Source: Rhodocyclales bacterium GT-UBC (lineage in GTDB: Bacteria > Pseudomonadota > Gammaproteobacteria > Burkholderiales > Rhodocyclaceae). Taken from it: a stretch of 64,000 nucleotides of DNA. The notes under the pieces are model-generated. The model saw only the letters and a list, made by a program, of their open reading frames with translations, had not been told where the DNA came from and did no database searches. This document shows, piece after piece, positions 1 to 10,088 of the stretch (the stretch's first letter is position 1; every line of letters starts with the position of its first letter). Location of the stretch: assembly GCA_003583745.1 (NCBI GenBank), contig QXPY01000002.1, forward strand, positions 186,001 through 250,000, read 5' to 3'. The translations under genes were made by a program, and so were the position numbers.

Positions 1-1529
1 CGGCCCGCCCCTGGTACAAGCTGGCCAGCGAGGCCAGGGCGACCGTGGTCACCGCCCCCTACGTCTTCGCCAGCACGAAAAAACTGGGCATCACCGTAGC
101 CAGTCCGATCCTGCGTCAGGGGCAACAGGTCGGCGTGGCGGGCGGCGATGTCGTGCTCGAGGAGGTTACCGCGGTCGTCACCGGCATCCGCTTGCGCGGC
201 AATGGTTTTGCCTTCCTGGCGACGCGTGATGGCAAGATCGTCGCCCACCCGAAAGCCGACGCGGTACTCAAGCCGGTTGGCGAAATCATGCCCGGCTTCG
301 ATACGGCCCAGCTCGCTCAGGCCGGCGACAACGGTCGCCTGCGGGAAATGCAGATCGACGGGCGAACCGCCTATGTCGACCTTTCCCCAGTCCCCGGCTC
401 GGACTGGGTATTGGGCAGCGTGATCGACAAGGACACTATCCTCTCGCCGCTCAATTCCTTGATCGCGACACTGGCCATTGCTGGCATCGTCATCGGCCTG
501 GGCGGCGTCCTGTTCGCCAACTATGCCCTGGCCCGTCTGCTCGGCGGGGTGACCCGGTTGCGCGATGCGCTGCTCGAAATCTCCAGCGGCCAGGGCGACC
601 TGACCCGCCGCCTGAAGGCCGACAGCGGCGACGAAATCGGCCAGACGGCAGAGGCCTTCAACCGCTTCATCGACAGCCTGCGCAAAATGTTCATCGAAGT
701 CCGCGAAAATGCAGACACCTTGCACAGCGGCCTCTCCTCTCTCAACGACCTGACCCGTCAGGTCTCGGCCGACTCGGAACGGCAGGCGGAAGCATCCAGT
801 TCGACGGCTGCAACGATCGAAGAAATCACCGTCAGCATCAATCACATCGCCGACAACGCCAGTTCCGGCGAAGAAATCGCCATGCAGACCGGACAGGTCT
901 CGCGTCAATCGGCTGAAGCCGTCACCGCGCTCGCCTCCGGCATCCGCCACATTGCCAGCGAAGTCGAGCAACTGTCGTCGACCCTGGGCAGCCTCGGCCA
1001 GCGCTCGACCGAGATGAACGCCATCATCGGCGTCATTCGCGACATTGCCGACCAGACCAACCTGCTCGCCCTCAACGCCGCGATCGAAGCGGCCCGGGCC
1101 GGCGAAGCCGGGCGCGGCTTTGCCGTGGTCGCCGACGAGGTACGCAAACTGGCCGAGCGGACAGCCAAAGCCACCGTGGAAATCGGCAGCCTGATCGAAT
1201 CGACCCATGGCGAAATCCAGTCGGCACTGGCCGGCATGCACCAGACGCAGGGCTCGGTCCAGGCCGGCGTCGAATCCTCGCAAGCCGTGGCCAGCCAGAT
1301 CGGCAACATCCAGAACGATGTCGCCCGCGTCGTCGCTTCGATCCGCGACATTGCCGATGCCACCCGCGAACAGTCCGCCGCCACCACCGAAATGGCCCGC
1401 GCCGCCGAAACCGCCAACCGGATGTCGATGGATACCGACCAGGCGGTCCAGTCGGCCACCCAGACGGTTACCCAACTCAGCGGCTTGTCGCAACGCCTGA
1501 ACGAACTGGTCGCCCGCTTCCGGCTCTAA
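1..1529 (+). CDS. Methyl-accepting chemotaxis protein (5' end missing)
   Basis: This is a transmembrane chemoreceptor that signals to CheA/CheW. The frame is open from base 3, so the start lies outside the window; the GTG at 45 is internal. Seen in order: the distal part of a periplasmic Cache domain (the RPWY and VTAPYV segments are typical of dCache_1), a transmembrane helix encoded at about 459-524, a HAMP linker at about 528-690, and a long coiled-coil signalling domain. The highly conserved hairpin tip, with motif [21 protein letters not shown] minus its last residue, lies at about 1045-1105. There is no C-terminal CheR-tethering pentapeptide; the protein ends in RFRL. The ligand cannot be read from the sequence, though Cache receptors often bind amino or organic acids, which would suit the aspartate/dicarboxylate genes downstream. 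A terminator follows directly. Confidence 0.93.
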   Translation, partial: ARPWYKLASEARATVVTAPYVFASTKKLGITVASPILRQGQQVGVAGGDVVLEEVTAVVTGIRLRGNGFAFLATRDGKIVAHPKADAVLKPVGEIMPGFDTAQLAQAGDNGRLREMQIDGRTAYVDLSPVPGSDWVLGSVIDKDTILSPLNSLIATLAIAGIVIGLGGVLFANYALARLLGGVTRLRDALLEISSGQGDLTRRLKADSGDEIGQTAEAFNRFIDSLRKMFIEVRENADTLHSGLSSLNDLTRQVSADSERQAEASSSTAATIEEITVSINHIADNASSGEEIAMQTGQVSRQSAEAVTALASGIRHIASEVEQLSSTLGSLGQRSTEMNAIIGVIRDIADQTNLLALNAAIEAARAGEAGRGFAVVADEVRKLAERTAKATVEIGSLIESTHGEIQSALAGMHQTQGSVQAGVESSQAVASQIGNIQNDVARVVASIRDIADATREQSAATTEMARAAETANRMSMDTDQAVQSATQTVTQLSGLSQRLNELVARFRL

Positions 1530-1556
1530 TTCGAAGCGACAGCACAGCATGGCTCG

Positions 1557-1580
1557 GGCCGGCGCAAGCCGGCCTTTTTA
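1557..1580 (+). terminator. Rho-independent terminator of the chemoreceptor gene
   Basis: A perfect 7-bp stem GGCCGGC/GCCGGCC closes a GCAA tetraloop and is followed by five T. It lies 28 bp after the chemoreceptor stop codon and isolates that gene from the aspA promoter region. Confidence 0.9.
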
Positions 1581-1600
1581 TTTGATACCCGACCAGGAGC

Positions 1601-1616
1601 GTTCGGAAATCCGAAC
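1601..1616. promoter_or_regulatory. Distal palindromic enhancer site (putative DctD site 1)
   Basis: GTTCGGAAATCCGAAC has 7-bp inverted arms around an AA centre. It shares the core TTCGGA-n2-TCCGAA with the palindrome at 1634-1649. The two centres are 33 bp apart, about three helical turns, so dimers bound to both would lie on one face of the DNA. The position, about 130 bp before the inferred transcription start of aspA, suits an enhancer for a sigma-54 activator. Binding by the DctD-like protein encoded at 7292-8632 is inferred. Confidence 0.65.
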
Positions 1617-1633
1617 CCCGCCCCCCGGCGATT

Positions 1634-1649
1634 CTTCGGAATTCCGAAG
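1634..1649. promoter_or_regulatory. Proximal palindromic enhancer site (putative DctD site 2)
   Basis: CTTCGGAATTCCGAAG is a perfect 16-bp palindrome with the same core as the site at 1601-1616. Its centre is about 72 bp upstream of the GG of the -24 element. The symmetry shows that a dimer could bind here; assigning it to DctD rests on the linked dctBD genes and the sigma-54 promoter. Confidence 0.65.
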
Positions 1650-1711
1650 CCGCCTTCGAGAGCCACCACAAAAGCCCCTTAAAAATCAATAGCTAACAGG
1701 GCACAAACAGC

Positions 1712-1727
1712 TGGCACGCGGCATGCA
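1712..1727 (+). promoter_or_regulatory. Sigma-54 (-24/-12) promoter of aspA
   Basis: TGGCACGCGGCATGCA matches the RpoN consensus TGGCACG-N4-TTGCA at every position but one (A for the first T of the -12 element), with the required spacing between GG and GC. Transcription should start near 1738, giving a leader of about 45 nt before aspA. Two palindromes lie at enhancer distance upstream, and a GAFTGA-containing sigma-54 activator is encoded about 5.5 kb downstream. Confidence 0.82.
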
Positions 1728-1781
1728 AAGTAAACGGGACCGGCAGCGCGGATTTCCGACCGGCAATTAAAGGAGACAAAC

Positions 1782-3206
<1,425 letters not shown>

Positions 3207-3248
3207 GCGGACTGCTCTTTACTCAATGCACACAACAAGGAAAACATC

Positions 3249-4550
3249 ATGAAAATGAACCGTCTGACGACGATGATCGGGATTGCGATGGTGCTCGGCG
3301 TCATTGTCGGCTACGCGTGCAACACGCTGGCTAGCAGTCCCGCCCAGGCCAAGGAGATCGCCTCCTACTTCAGCATCCTGACCGACATCTTCCTGCGTCT
3401 GATCAAGATGATCATTGCCCCGCTGGTCTTCGCCACCCTGGTTGCCGGTCTGGCCGGCATGGGCGACTCGAAGACTGTCGGCCGCATCGGCGCCAAAGCC
3501 CTCGGCTGGTTCGTCGGCGCCTCGTTCTGCTCGCTGCTGCTCGGCCTGATCTTCGCCAACCTGCTGACCCCGGGCGCCTCGCTCGCCGTGCCTTTGCCGG
3601 AAGTCGGCAGCTCGGTGAACCTGAAAACCAGCGCCCTGAACCTGAAGGACTTCATCACCCACGTCTTCCCGAAGAACATCTTCGAAGCCATGGCGGCCAA
3701 TGAAATCCTGCAGATCCTGGTCTTCGCCGTCTTCTTCGGCGTCGCCCTCGGCCACCTGCACAACCAGACGGCACGCAGCCTGGTGTGCACAATGGAAGAA
3801 ATCGTCCACGTCATGCTCAAGGTCACCGACTACGTGATGCGCGCGGCCCCGATTGGCGTCTTCGGCGCCGTTGCCGGCATCATCACGACCCAGGGCCTGG
3901 GCATGCTGACCGTGTTCGGCAAGCTGCTGATCAGCTTCTACATCGCGCTGGCCGCCCTCTGGCTGGTACTGATCACCGCCGGCTACTTCGTGCTCGGCAA
4001 GGATGTCTTCCGCCTGCTCAAGTTGGTACGTAGCCCGATGCTGGTCGGCTTCTCGACCGCCAGCAGCGAATCGGTCTATCCGAAGCTGATGGAGCAACTG
4101 GAAAAGTTCGGCATCAAGAACCGCGTCACCAGCTTCGTGCTGCCGCTCGGCTACTCCTTCAACCTCGACGGTTCGATGATCTACACCACCTTCGCCGCCT
4201 TGTTCGTGGCCCAGGCCTACGGCATCGAACTGAGCCTCGGCACGCAGATCACCATGCTGCTGGTGCTGATGGTCTCCTCCAAGGGGATTGCCGGCGTGCC
4301 GCGCGCCTCGCTGGTCGTCGTCGCCGCCGTCCTGCCCATGTTCAACCTGCCGGAAGCCGGTCTGCTGCTCGTCCTCGGCATCGACCACTTCCTCGACATG
4401 GGCCGCACCGTCACCAACGTGCTGGGCAATGCCATCGCCACCGCTGTCGTCGCCAAGTGGGAAAACGCCATCGACCCGGTGGACGAGGCCCTGGCCGAAC
4501 GCGACGAAGCGCTGCCGGTTGCCGGCGAAGAAGTTGGCGCCAGCGCTTAA
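3249..4550 (+). CDS. Dicarboxylate/amino acid:cation symporter (DctA/GltP family)
   Basis: This inner-membrane DAACS-family symporter (433 aa) takes up C4-dicarboxylates or acidic amino acids with protons or sodium. Family motifs are visible: the early MIIAPLVFATLVAGL helix, GYSFNLDGSMIY in the substrate region, and a conserved C-terminal helix with DMGRTVTNVLGN, where the Arg/Asp/Asn residues bind substrate. The re-entrant loop reads KGIAGVPRAS, unlike typical DctA loops, so aspartate, glutamate, fumarate and succinate all remain possible. It lies 42 bp behind aspA with its own AAGGA ribosome site, and two tandem terminators follow. Co-transcription with aspA from a sigma-54 promoter argues for a substrate linked to aspartate/fumarate metabolism. 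Confidence 0.9.
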   Translation: MKMNRLTTMIGIAMVLGVIVGYACNTLASSPAQAKEIASYFSILTDIFLRLIKMIIAPLVFATLVAGLAGMGDSKTVGRIGAKALGWFVGASFCSLLLGLIFANLLTPGASLAVPLPEVGSSVNLKTSALNLKDFITHVFPKNIFEAMAANEILQILVFAVFFGVALGHLHNQTARSLVCTMEEIVHVMLKVTDYVMRAAPIGVFGAVAGIITTQGLGMLTVFGKLLISFYIALAALWLVLITAGYFVLGKDVFRLLKLVRSPMLVGFSTASSESVYPKLMEQLEKFGIKNRVTSFVLPLGYSFNLDGSMIYTTFAALFVAQAYGIELSLGTQITMLLVLMVSSKGIAGVPRASLVVVAAVLPMFNLPEAGLLLVLGIDHFLDMGRTVTNVLGNAIATAVVAKWENAIDPVDEALAERDEALPVAGEEVGASA

Positions 4551-4567
4551 GCACAACGATCCTTTGG

Positions 4568-4594
4568 GTCCGGCAGCCCTCGCCGGACTTTTTT
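4568..4594 (+). terminator. First of two tandem terminators after the symporter gene
   Basis: The perfect 7-bp stem GTCCGGC/GCCGGAC, with loop AGCCCTC, is followed by six T. It begins 18 bp after the symporter stop codon. Confidence 0.9.
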
Positions 4595-4597
4595 CTG

Positions 4598-4628
4598 ACC
4601 TGGCGCCTGATGCGCCGGGTCTTTTTTT
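4598..4628 (+). terminator. Second tandem terminator
   Basis: The 9-bp stem ACCTGGCGC/GCGCCGGGT (one G-U pair), with loop CTGAT, is followed by C and seven T. Together with the terminator at 4568 it separates the aspA operon from the TSUP-dctBD genes; the TSUP start codon is only 10 bp further on. Confidence 0.9.
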
Positions 4629-4637
4629 GAGCGCAAC

Positions 4638-5396
4638 ATGACAATCGACTGGTTCATCCTCGCCCCCGCCGCATTCTTCGCCGGCATGGTCGACGCCGTG
4701 GTCGGCGGCGGCGGTCTCATCCAGATCCCGGTATTGCTGTCGACCTTCCCGCAAACCGCCATTCCGACCCTGTTCGGCACCAACAAGGTATCGAGCATCG
4801 CCGGCACCGCCGCTTCGCTATGGCGCTATGCCCGCGCCGTGCAGATTCCCTGGCGCCTGGTACTTCCTGCCACCGCCGCCGCCCTGCTTGGCGCCTGGCT
4901 GGGCGCCGCCGTGGTCGCCTGGATCTCGCGCGAGGCGATGCGCCCGCTGGTCGTCGTAATGATGCTCACCGTCGCCATCTACACCTTCCTGCGCAAGGAC
5001 CTCGGCCAGGTCGAGACGCACGAGTCGCGCCCGAGCGATCCCTGGTGGGGCGCCCTGTTCGGCCTGCTGATCGGCTTCTACGACGGCTTCTTCGGCCCCG
5101 GCACCGGCAGCTTCCTGATCTTCGGCTTCGTCCGCCTGTTCGGCATGGACTTCATCCGCGCCTCGGCCAGCGCCAAGGTCATCAACACCGCCACCAACAT
5201 CTCGGCGATCGGCTTCTTCGCCAGCCACGGCCCCATCCTGTGGGCGGTCGGCCTGACCATGGCGGTCTGCAACCTGGCCGGCGCACAGGTCGGCACCCAT
5301 CTCGCCCTCAAGCACGGCGCCGGCTTCATCCGCAAGGCTTTCCTCGGCGTCGTCGTCGTCCTGATCGGCAAGCAACTGCTGGATATCCTCCACTAG
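4638..5396 (+). CDS. TSUP (TauE/SafE, YfcA-like) membrane transporter
   Basis: This polytopic inner-membrane protein of 252 aa belongs to the sulfite exporter TauE/SafE family. The internal duplication typical of the family is visible: GGGGLIQIP near residue 20 in the first half, and GFFGPGTGSF followed by ASAKVINTATN in the second. Members export or import small sulfur-containing or organic anions; the substrate cannot be assigned here. It sits between the aspA-symporter operon and dctB, 37 bp ahead of dctB on the same strand, so it is probably transcribed with dctBD and may carry a related organic acid. The ATG follows closely on the tandem terminators, and no clear Shine-Dalgarno sequence is present, which hints at initiation very near the gene. 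Confidence 0.88.
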   Translation: MTIDWFILAPAAFFAGMVDAVVGGGGLIQIPVLLSTFPQTAIPTLFGTNKVSSIAGTAASLWRYARAVQIPWRLVLPATAAALLGAWLGAAVVAWISREAMRPLVVVMMLTVAIYTFLRKDLGQVETHESRPSDPWWGALFGLLIGFYDGFFGPGTGSFLIFGFVRLFGMDFIRASASAKVINTATNISAIGFFASHGPILWAVGLTMAVCNLAGAQVGTHLALKHGAGFIRKAFLGVVVVLIGKQLLDILH

Positions 5397-5433
5397 CCAG
5401 CCTTCGGCCCAGCCCTGCTACCATAAGCCCGCC

Positions 5434-7299
5434 ATGTCCAGCCGCTACCTGCGCCACCTGCCGATCTTCCTGCTGCTGCTCGCCCTGATGGGGCTGAGCG
5501 GCTTCGGGGCACACCGCATCGCCCAGCAACTGGGGCTGTCCGATCTGCAGGCCACCGGCCTGCACCGGCTGGATTTGTACACCGCCAGCCTGGAACGCGA
5601 GATCGGCAAATACGCCTTCCTGCCTGGCACCCTCGGCCTCGAGCGCGACGTGCTCGATCTGCTCAAGCATCCGGTCGATAGCAAGCTGACGCCGCAGGTC
5701 AATGCCTACCTCGAACAGCTGAACGAGCGGGCCGGCACGCTCTCGATCTACGTCATCGACACCGCCGGCCATGTCGTCGCCACCAGCAACTGGCGGCGAG
5801 CCGACAGCTTCCTCGGCGAGGACCTGTCCTTCCGTCCCTATTTCCGCGATGCCATCGACAGCGGCAGCGGCCGCTTCTTCGGCATCGGCACGACGCGCGG
5901 CGAACCCGGCTACTACCTGGCCTCGACGCTGGCCGACGACAGCAGGACGCTCGGCGTCGCCGTCATCAAGGTCAGCCTGGAACAGCTGGAAAAATCCTGG
6001 AGCACCGTCGAAGCCCCGGCCATGGTTACCGATGAAAACGGCGTGGTCATCCTCGGCTCGGTCGCCGACTGGAAGTTCACCACGCTGCGTCCGCTCGACG
6101 ACGCGACGCGGCGCGCCTTCGACCAGACCCAGCAATACAACCGGCGCGCCCTGAAGCCGCTCGGCCTCAAGGAAATCCGCGAACTCGACCACGGCGCCCG
6201 CCTGGTCAGCATCAGCAAGACCCTGCCCGAGATCGTCTCGGTCTACCCGGTGGCCGGCCGCTTCCTGGCGCAAGCCCGGCCACTGCCCGGCACGCCGTGG
6301 ACGCTGACCGTGCTCTCCCATCTCGAACAGGTCGACGAGATCGCCCAGAGTCGGGCGACGGTGGCCGTCGTCGGCGCCGCCTTCCTGTTCATGCTCGGCC
6401 TGATGCTCGACGAACGCCGGCGCCACCTCAAGGACCGGCTAGCCGCCCGCGAAGCCTTGCAACAGGCCCATGACGAACTCGAACGTAAGGTCGAGGAGCG
6501 CACCGCCGACCTTTCCGCCGCCAATCACCTGCTGCAGGACGAAATCGCCGAGCGCATCCGCGCCGAGCGCACGCTGCGCGCCGCTCAGGACGAATTGGTC
6601 CAGGCCGGCAAGCTGGCGGTGATCGGCCAACTGTCGACCGGCATCGCCCACGAACTCAATCAGCCCCTGGCCGCCTTGCGCACGCTGTCCGGCAACGGCG
6701 TGCGTTTCCTCGACCGGGGCGATCTCGCCACCACCCGCTCGAATCTCGAACGCATTGCCCAACTGGTCGACCGCATGGGCCGCATCACCGGCCAGCTGCG
6801 CGCCTTCGCCCGCAAATCGACCGGCCAGTTGCAGCCGGTCGCGCTTTGCCACGCCCTCGACAATGCACTGGCCCTGCTCGACCCCCGGCTGACCCAGGCG
6901 AATGCCGAAATCCGCCGCCACTGCCCGCTGCCCGAACCCTTCGCGCTGTGCGACGCCAACCGCCTGGAACAGGTGCTGATCAACCTGATCGGCAATGCTC
7001 TCGACGCCATGCACGACCAGCCCGCACCGTGCATCGAACTGGGTTGCGAAAGCGTCGGCCAGGTCGCCCGCCTGAGCGTGCGCGACCACGGCCCCGGGCT
7101 GGATGAAGCGGCGCTCAGCCACCTCTTCGAACCCTTCTTCACCACCAAGGAAGCCGGCGTCGGCCTCGGCCTCGGCCTGGCCATCTCGGCCGGCATCGTG
7201 CGCGATTTCGGCGGTACGCTCTCCGGTACCAACCATCCCGAGGGTGGTGCCCTCTTTACGCTGGACATGCCGCTCTGCGAGGCTCAAAACCATGAGTGA
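5434..7299 (+). CDS. dctB: C4-dicarboxylate-type sensor histidine kinase (DctB-like)
   Basis: This membrane sensor kinase (621 aa) phosphorylates the adjacent DctD-like regulator. Domains: transmembrane helix at about 8-30, periplasmic double-Cache sensor at about 35-300, second transmembrane helix at about 308-326, coiled-coil linker at about 335-390, HisKA with phospho-acceptor H406 in GIAHELNQP, and an HATPase_c domain with NLIGNALDAM (N box), DHGPGLD and the G-rich GVGLGLGLAIS. The length and the HELNQPL type of H box match the DctB/NtrB group. The stop codon lies inside the start of the next gene (8-bp overlap), indicating translational coupling. Its ligand is probably a C4 acid such as fumarate, succinate or aspartate, by family and context. 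Confidence 0.92.
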   Translation: MSSRYLRHLPIFLLLLALMGLSGFGAHRIAQQLGLSDLQATGLHRLDLYTASLEREIGKYAFLPGTLGLERDVLDLLKHPVDSKLTPQVNAYLEQLNERAGTLSIYVIDTAGHVVATSNWRRADSFLGEDLSFRPYFRDAIDSGSGRFFGIGTTRGEPGYYLASTLADDSRTLGVAVIKVSLEQLEKSWSTVEAPAMVTDENGVVILGSVADWKFTTLRPLDDATRRAFDQTQQYNRRALKPLGLKEIRELDHGARLVSISKTLPEIVSVYPVAGRFLAQARPLPGTPWTLTVLSHLEQVDEIAQSRATVAVVGAAFLFMLGLMLDERRRHLKDRLAAREALQQAHDELERKVEERTADLSAANHLLQDEIAERIRAERTLRAAQDELVQAGKLAVIGQLSTGIAHELNQPLAALRTLSGNGVRFLDRGDLATTRSNLERIAQLVDRMGRITGQLRAFARKSTGQLQPVALCHALDNALALLDPRLTQANAEIRRHCPLPEPFALCDANRLEQVLINLIGNALDAMHDQPAPCIELGCESVGQVARLSVRDHGPGLDEAALSHLFEPFFTTKEAGVGLGLGLAISAGIVRDFGGTLSGTNHPEGGALFTLDMPLCEAQNHE

Positions 7300-8632
7300 A
7301 GCCCTGAAAGTCCTGATCATCGAAGACGACCCGGACGTCGCCCTCGGCTGCGAGCAAGCCCTCCAGCTCGAAGGCATCGCGGCCGAATGCGTCGGCAGCG
7401 CCGAACAGGCCCGCCGCCGCCTCGGCCGCGATTTCCCCGGCATCATCGTCAGCGACATCCGCCTGCCCAAGATGGACGGCATGAGCTTCCTGCGCGAAAC
7501 CCTGGCGCTCGACCCGGAACTGCCGGTGGTGCTGATCACCGGCCATGGCGACATTTCGATGGCGGTGCAGGCGATGAAGGATGGCGCCTACGACTTCATC
7601 CAGAAGCCCTTCCCGCCGGAATACCTGGTCGAAGTCGTCCGCCGGGCGCTGGAAAAGCGCCGCCTCGTCCTGGAAGTTCGGGAACTGCGCCGCCAGCTCG
7701 ACCAGCGCGACCAGCTCGAAGGCAAATTGATCGGCCGTGCCCCGGGCATGCAGAAAATGCGCGACGTGCTCAGCGGCCTGGCCGGCAGCGCCGCCGACGT
7801 GCTGATCCACGGCGAGACCGGTACCGGCAAGGAACTGGTGGCGCGCTGCCTGCACGAACTGAGCAACCGTCGCGATGCCAACTTCGTCGCCATCAATTGC
7901 GGCGGCATGGCCGAAAGCCTGCTCGACAGCGAGCTTTTCGGACACGAACCGGGTGCCTTTACCGGTGCCGCCAAACGACGCATCGGCAAGATCGAACACG
8001 CCAGCGGCGGCACCCTCTTCCTCGACGAAATCGAGAGCATGCCGATGGCCATGCAGATCAAGCTGCTGCGCGTGCTGCAGGAGCGAACGCTGGAACGCCT
8101 CGGCTCGAACACGACCATCCCCATCGACTGCCGGGTGATTGCCGCGACCAAGACCGACCTGCTCGAACTGGCCGCCAAGGGTGGCTTCCGCAACGATCTC
8201 TATTACCGGCTCAGCGTCGCCACGCTGGCCTTGCCGCCCTTGCGCGAACGACGCGAAGACATTCCGCTGCTCTTCGAACACTTCCTGCTCCAGGCCGCGG
8301 CCCGGCACCAACGGCCGGTCCCCGAAATGAACGCCGGCCGCATCCGGCAACTGGTCGGCTATGCCTGGCCGGGCAATGTCCGCGAACTGCGCAATGTCGC
8401 CGACCGCTGCGTCCTCGGCATCGAAAGCGGCTCGCCGCCCTTCGGCCAGCCGACGCCTGACGGCCCGACGCCGCTCTCCGAGACGGTCGAAGCCTTCGAA
8501 CGGGCGCTGATCGCCGATGCGCTGCGCCGCCACGGCAGTCTTGGGCGCACGGCCGAGGCCCTGGTCGTCGCCAAGACGACGCTACACGACAAGATCCGGA
8601 AATACGGGCTCGGCGAAGACGGCAGCAATTAA
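7292..8632 (+). CDS. dctD: Sigma-54-dependent response regulator (DctD-like)
   Basis: This NtrC-family activator (446 aa) opens sigma-54 promoters when phosphorylated. The receiver domain covers residues 4-120 with D12/D13, phospho-acceptor D55, T83 and K105. The AAA+ domain carries Walker A GETGTGKE (174-181), the sigma-54 contact loop GAFTGA (221-226), Walker B GGTLFLDE and the arginine-finger region. A Fis-type helix-turn-helix ends the protein (AEALVVAKTTLHDKIRKYG). I chose the ATG inside the dctB stop region because the receiver domain starts there; the frame is open further upstream but that part is antigenic noise within dctB. The likely target is the promoter/enhancer array ahead of aspA at 1601-1727. 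Confidence 0.94.
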   Translation: MSEALKVLIIEDDPDVALGCEQALQLEGIAAECVGSAEQARRRLGRDFPGIIVSDIRLPKMDGMSFLRETLALDPELPVVLITGHGDISMAVQAMKDGAYDFIQKPFPPEYLVEVVRRALEKRRLVLEVRELRRQLDQRDQLEGKLIGRAPGMQKMRDVLSGLAGSAADVLIHGETGTGKELVARCLHELSNRRDANFVAINCGGMAESLLDSELFGHEPGAFTGAAKRRIGKIEHASGGTLFLDEIESMPMAMQIKLLRVLQERTLERLGSNTTIPIDCRVIAATKTDLLELAAKGGFRNDLYYRLSVATLALPPLRERREDIPLLFEHFLLQAAARHQRPVPEMNAGRIRQLVGYAWPGNVRELRNVADRCVLGIESGSPPFGQPTPDGPTPLSETVEAFERALIADALRRHGSLGRTAEALVVAKTTLHDKIRKYGLGEDGSN

Positions 8633-8658
8633 CAAAAGCGAGCCGGAATTAGCTGCGT

Positions 8659-8985
8659 TCAGACCAGCCAGGCCTGTACCAGCCAGAGGGCCAGCATGCC
8701 TGCGGCAATCGTCGCCAGTACGCTACGGCTCAGGGCCGCCACCCCCAGCGCCACCACCATCGCCCACCAACGCGGGTTGCCCGGCAAGGCCGCCAGTTCG
8801 ACGCCGTTCGGAAATATCTCCGGCGCGATCAAGGCACCGAGTACCGCCGGCGGCACGTAACGCAGGAATAGCGAAAAAGCCGGCCCCGAGGGCAAATATC
8901 GACCACCGGCAATGAAGGAAAGGCGGATCAGGAATGTCACCAGGCCGCAGGCGGCCATGGTCAGCAACAGACTCCCGGTGCTCAT
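8659..8985 (-). CDS. azlD: AzlD family branched-chain amino acid exporter subunit
   Basis: This small 108-aa membrane protein has about four hydrophobic helices and is the usual partner of AzlC (E. coli YgaZ/YgaH), which together export branched-chain amino acids. The segment TFLIRLSFIAGGRYL and the following FLRYVPPAVLGALIAPEI match the AzlD pattern. The ATG overlaps the azlC stop codon in an ATGA arrangement, fixing the start at 8985; a longer open frame upstream is just azlC in another frame. It is convergent with dctD, with only 26 bp between the stops and no clear terminator. Confidence 0.9.
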   Translation of the reverse strand: MSTGSLLLTMAACGLVTFLIRLSFIAGGRYLPSGPAFSLFLRYVPPAVLGALIAPEIFPNGVELAALPGNPRWWAMVVALGVAALSRSVLATIAAGMLALWLVQAWLV

Positions 8986-9695
8986 GCCGCCACCTTGTCG
9001 AAACGGCGCAACAGCAAGCCAACCGCGACGCCTACCGCCGCCGCCAGCAACAAGCCGAGCTTGTGCGGCAGGCCCAGACTCAACAAGGCCGTCGCCGCAG
9101 CGGCCAGCGCGGCCCAGGCATCGCTGCGCCGATGCACGCCGAGCACCAGCAGGGCAATGAAGGTCAGTGCCACCGAGAAATCGAGCGACCAGCCGGCGGG
9201 AATCGCCACCCCGAGCAACACGCCGGCCAGGGTCGACAGCTGCCACCCCGCCCACAAGGTAAAACCGGTGCCGAACAGGAACCAATGGCGGGCCGGCGTC
9301 GCCGGGCCTTCGCGCAGGCGACCGATCGCCGCCGCAAAGGCTTCGTCGGTCAGCAGGTAGGCCAGCAACAGCTTCCATCGCCACGGCAAGGCCTTGAGGT
9401 AGGTCGCCACCGCCGCGCTGTACAGGGCATGCCGCAAATTGACCACGCCCACCGTGGTGACGATGACCGGCGCCGGGGCGCCACCGCCGAACAACTGGGC
9501 AAAAACGATCTGCGACGAACCACCGAAAACCAGCGAGGAACTGAGCACCACCGCCCAGCCGGGCAGTCCGGCGGCCAAACCGAGCACGCCGAAAATCAGG
9601 CCGAACGGGACAACGCCAAGCAACAGCGGCAACTCGGCACGCACGCCGCCGAAAAACTCGGTCCGGGCCGACGACATGGTGGAATCAGCATTCAT
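8982..9695 (-). CDS. azlC: AzlC family branched-chain amino acid exporter
   Basis: This polytopic membrane protein (237 aa) is the large subunit of the AzlCD/YgaZH exporter. Typical features are the early GVVPFGLIFGVLGLAAGL helix, the SSSLVFGGSSQIVFAQL segment and NLRHALYSAAVATYLK. It is translationally coupled to azlD by a 4-bp overlap. There is no neighbouring Lrp-type regulator in the window. The first gene of the pair starts 53 bp from the end of the ynfA-like gene on the same strand. Confidence 0.92.
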   Translation of the reverse strand: MNADSTMSSARTEFFGGVRAELPLLLGVVPFGLIFGVLGLAAGLPGWAVVLSSSLVFGGSSQIVFAQLFGGGAPAPVIVTTVGVVNLRHALYSAAVATYLKALPWRWKLLLAYLLTDEAFAAAIGRLREGPATPARHWFLFGTGFTLWAGWQLSTLAGVLLGVAIPAGWSLDFSVALTFIALLVLGVHRRSDAWAALAAAATALLSLGLPHKLGLLLAAAVGVAVGLLLRRFDKVAA

Positions 9696-9747
9696 CGAAT
9701 CAGGAAATCAAGACAAGGGCAGCCCGCCATCCTACCCGTTCAAGCCC

Positions 9748-10071
9748 TCAAGCGCTGCGCGGCCCACACATGATGATAACCATGCCGAGCAGGGCCACCA
9801 GCGAACCGGCCACATCCCACATGGTCGGCCGGATGCCATCCACCACCCACAGCCAGCCGATGGCAACGCAGATATAAACCCCGCCGTATGCCGCATAGAC
9901 CCGCCCGGCCGCCGTCGGATGCAAGGACAGCAGCCAGGCGAACAAGGCCAGGCTCGCCGCCGCCGGCAGCAGGAGCCACAGGCTCTTGCCCTGGCGCAGG
10001 CAGAGGTAAGGCAGGTAGCAGCCGACGATCTCGGCCAGCGCGGTCAGCAGATAGAGGGCGAAAAGCTTCAA
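9748..10071 (-). CDS. YnfA/UPF0060 family small membrane protein
   Basis: This 107-aa protein has four predicted transmembrane helices and shows the UPF0060 pattern: [14 protein letters not shown] near the start, [12 protein letters not shown] in the middle and a C-terminal [18 protein letters not shown] helix. The family resembles small multidrug resistance exporters, but the physiological substrate is not settled. Its start is 17 bp downstream of the kup stop codon, so it is probably co-transcribed with kup. Confidence 0.9.
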   Translation of the reverse strand: MKLFALYLLTALAEIVGCYLPYLCLRQGKSLWLLLPAAASLALFAWLLSLHPTAAGRVYAAYGGVYICVAIGWLWVVDGIRPTMWDVAGSLVALLGMVIIMCGPRSA

Positions 10072-10088
10072 GCGCCGCCCGCCATGCC

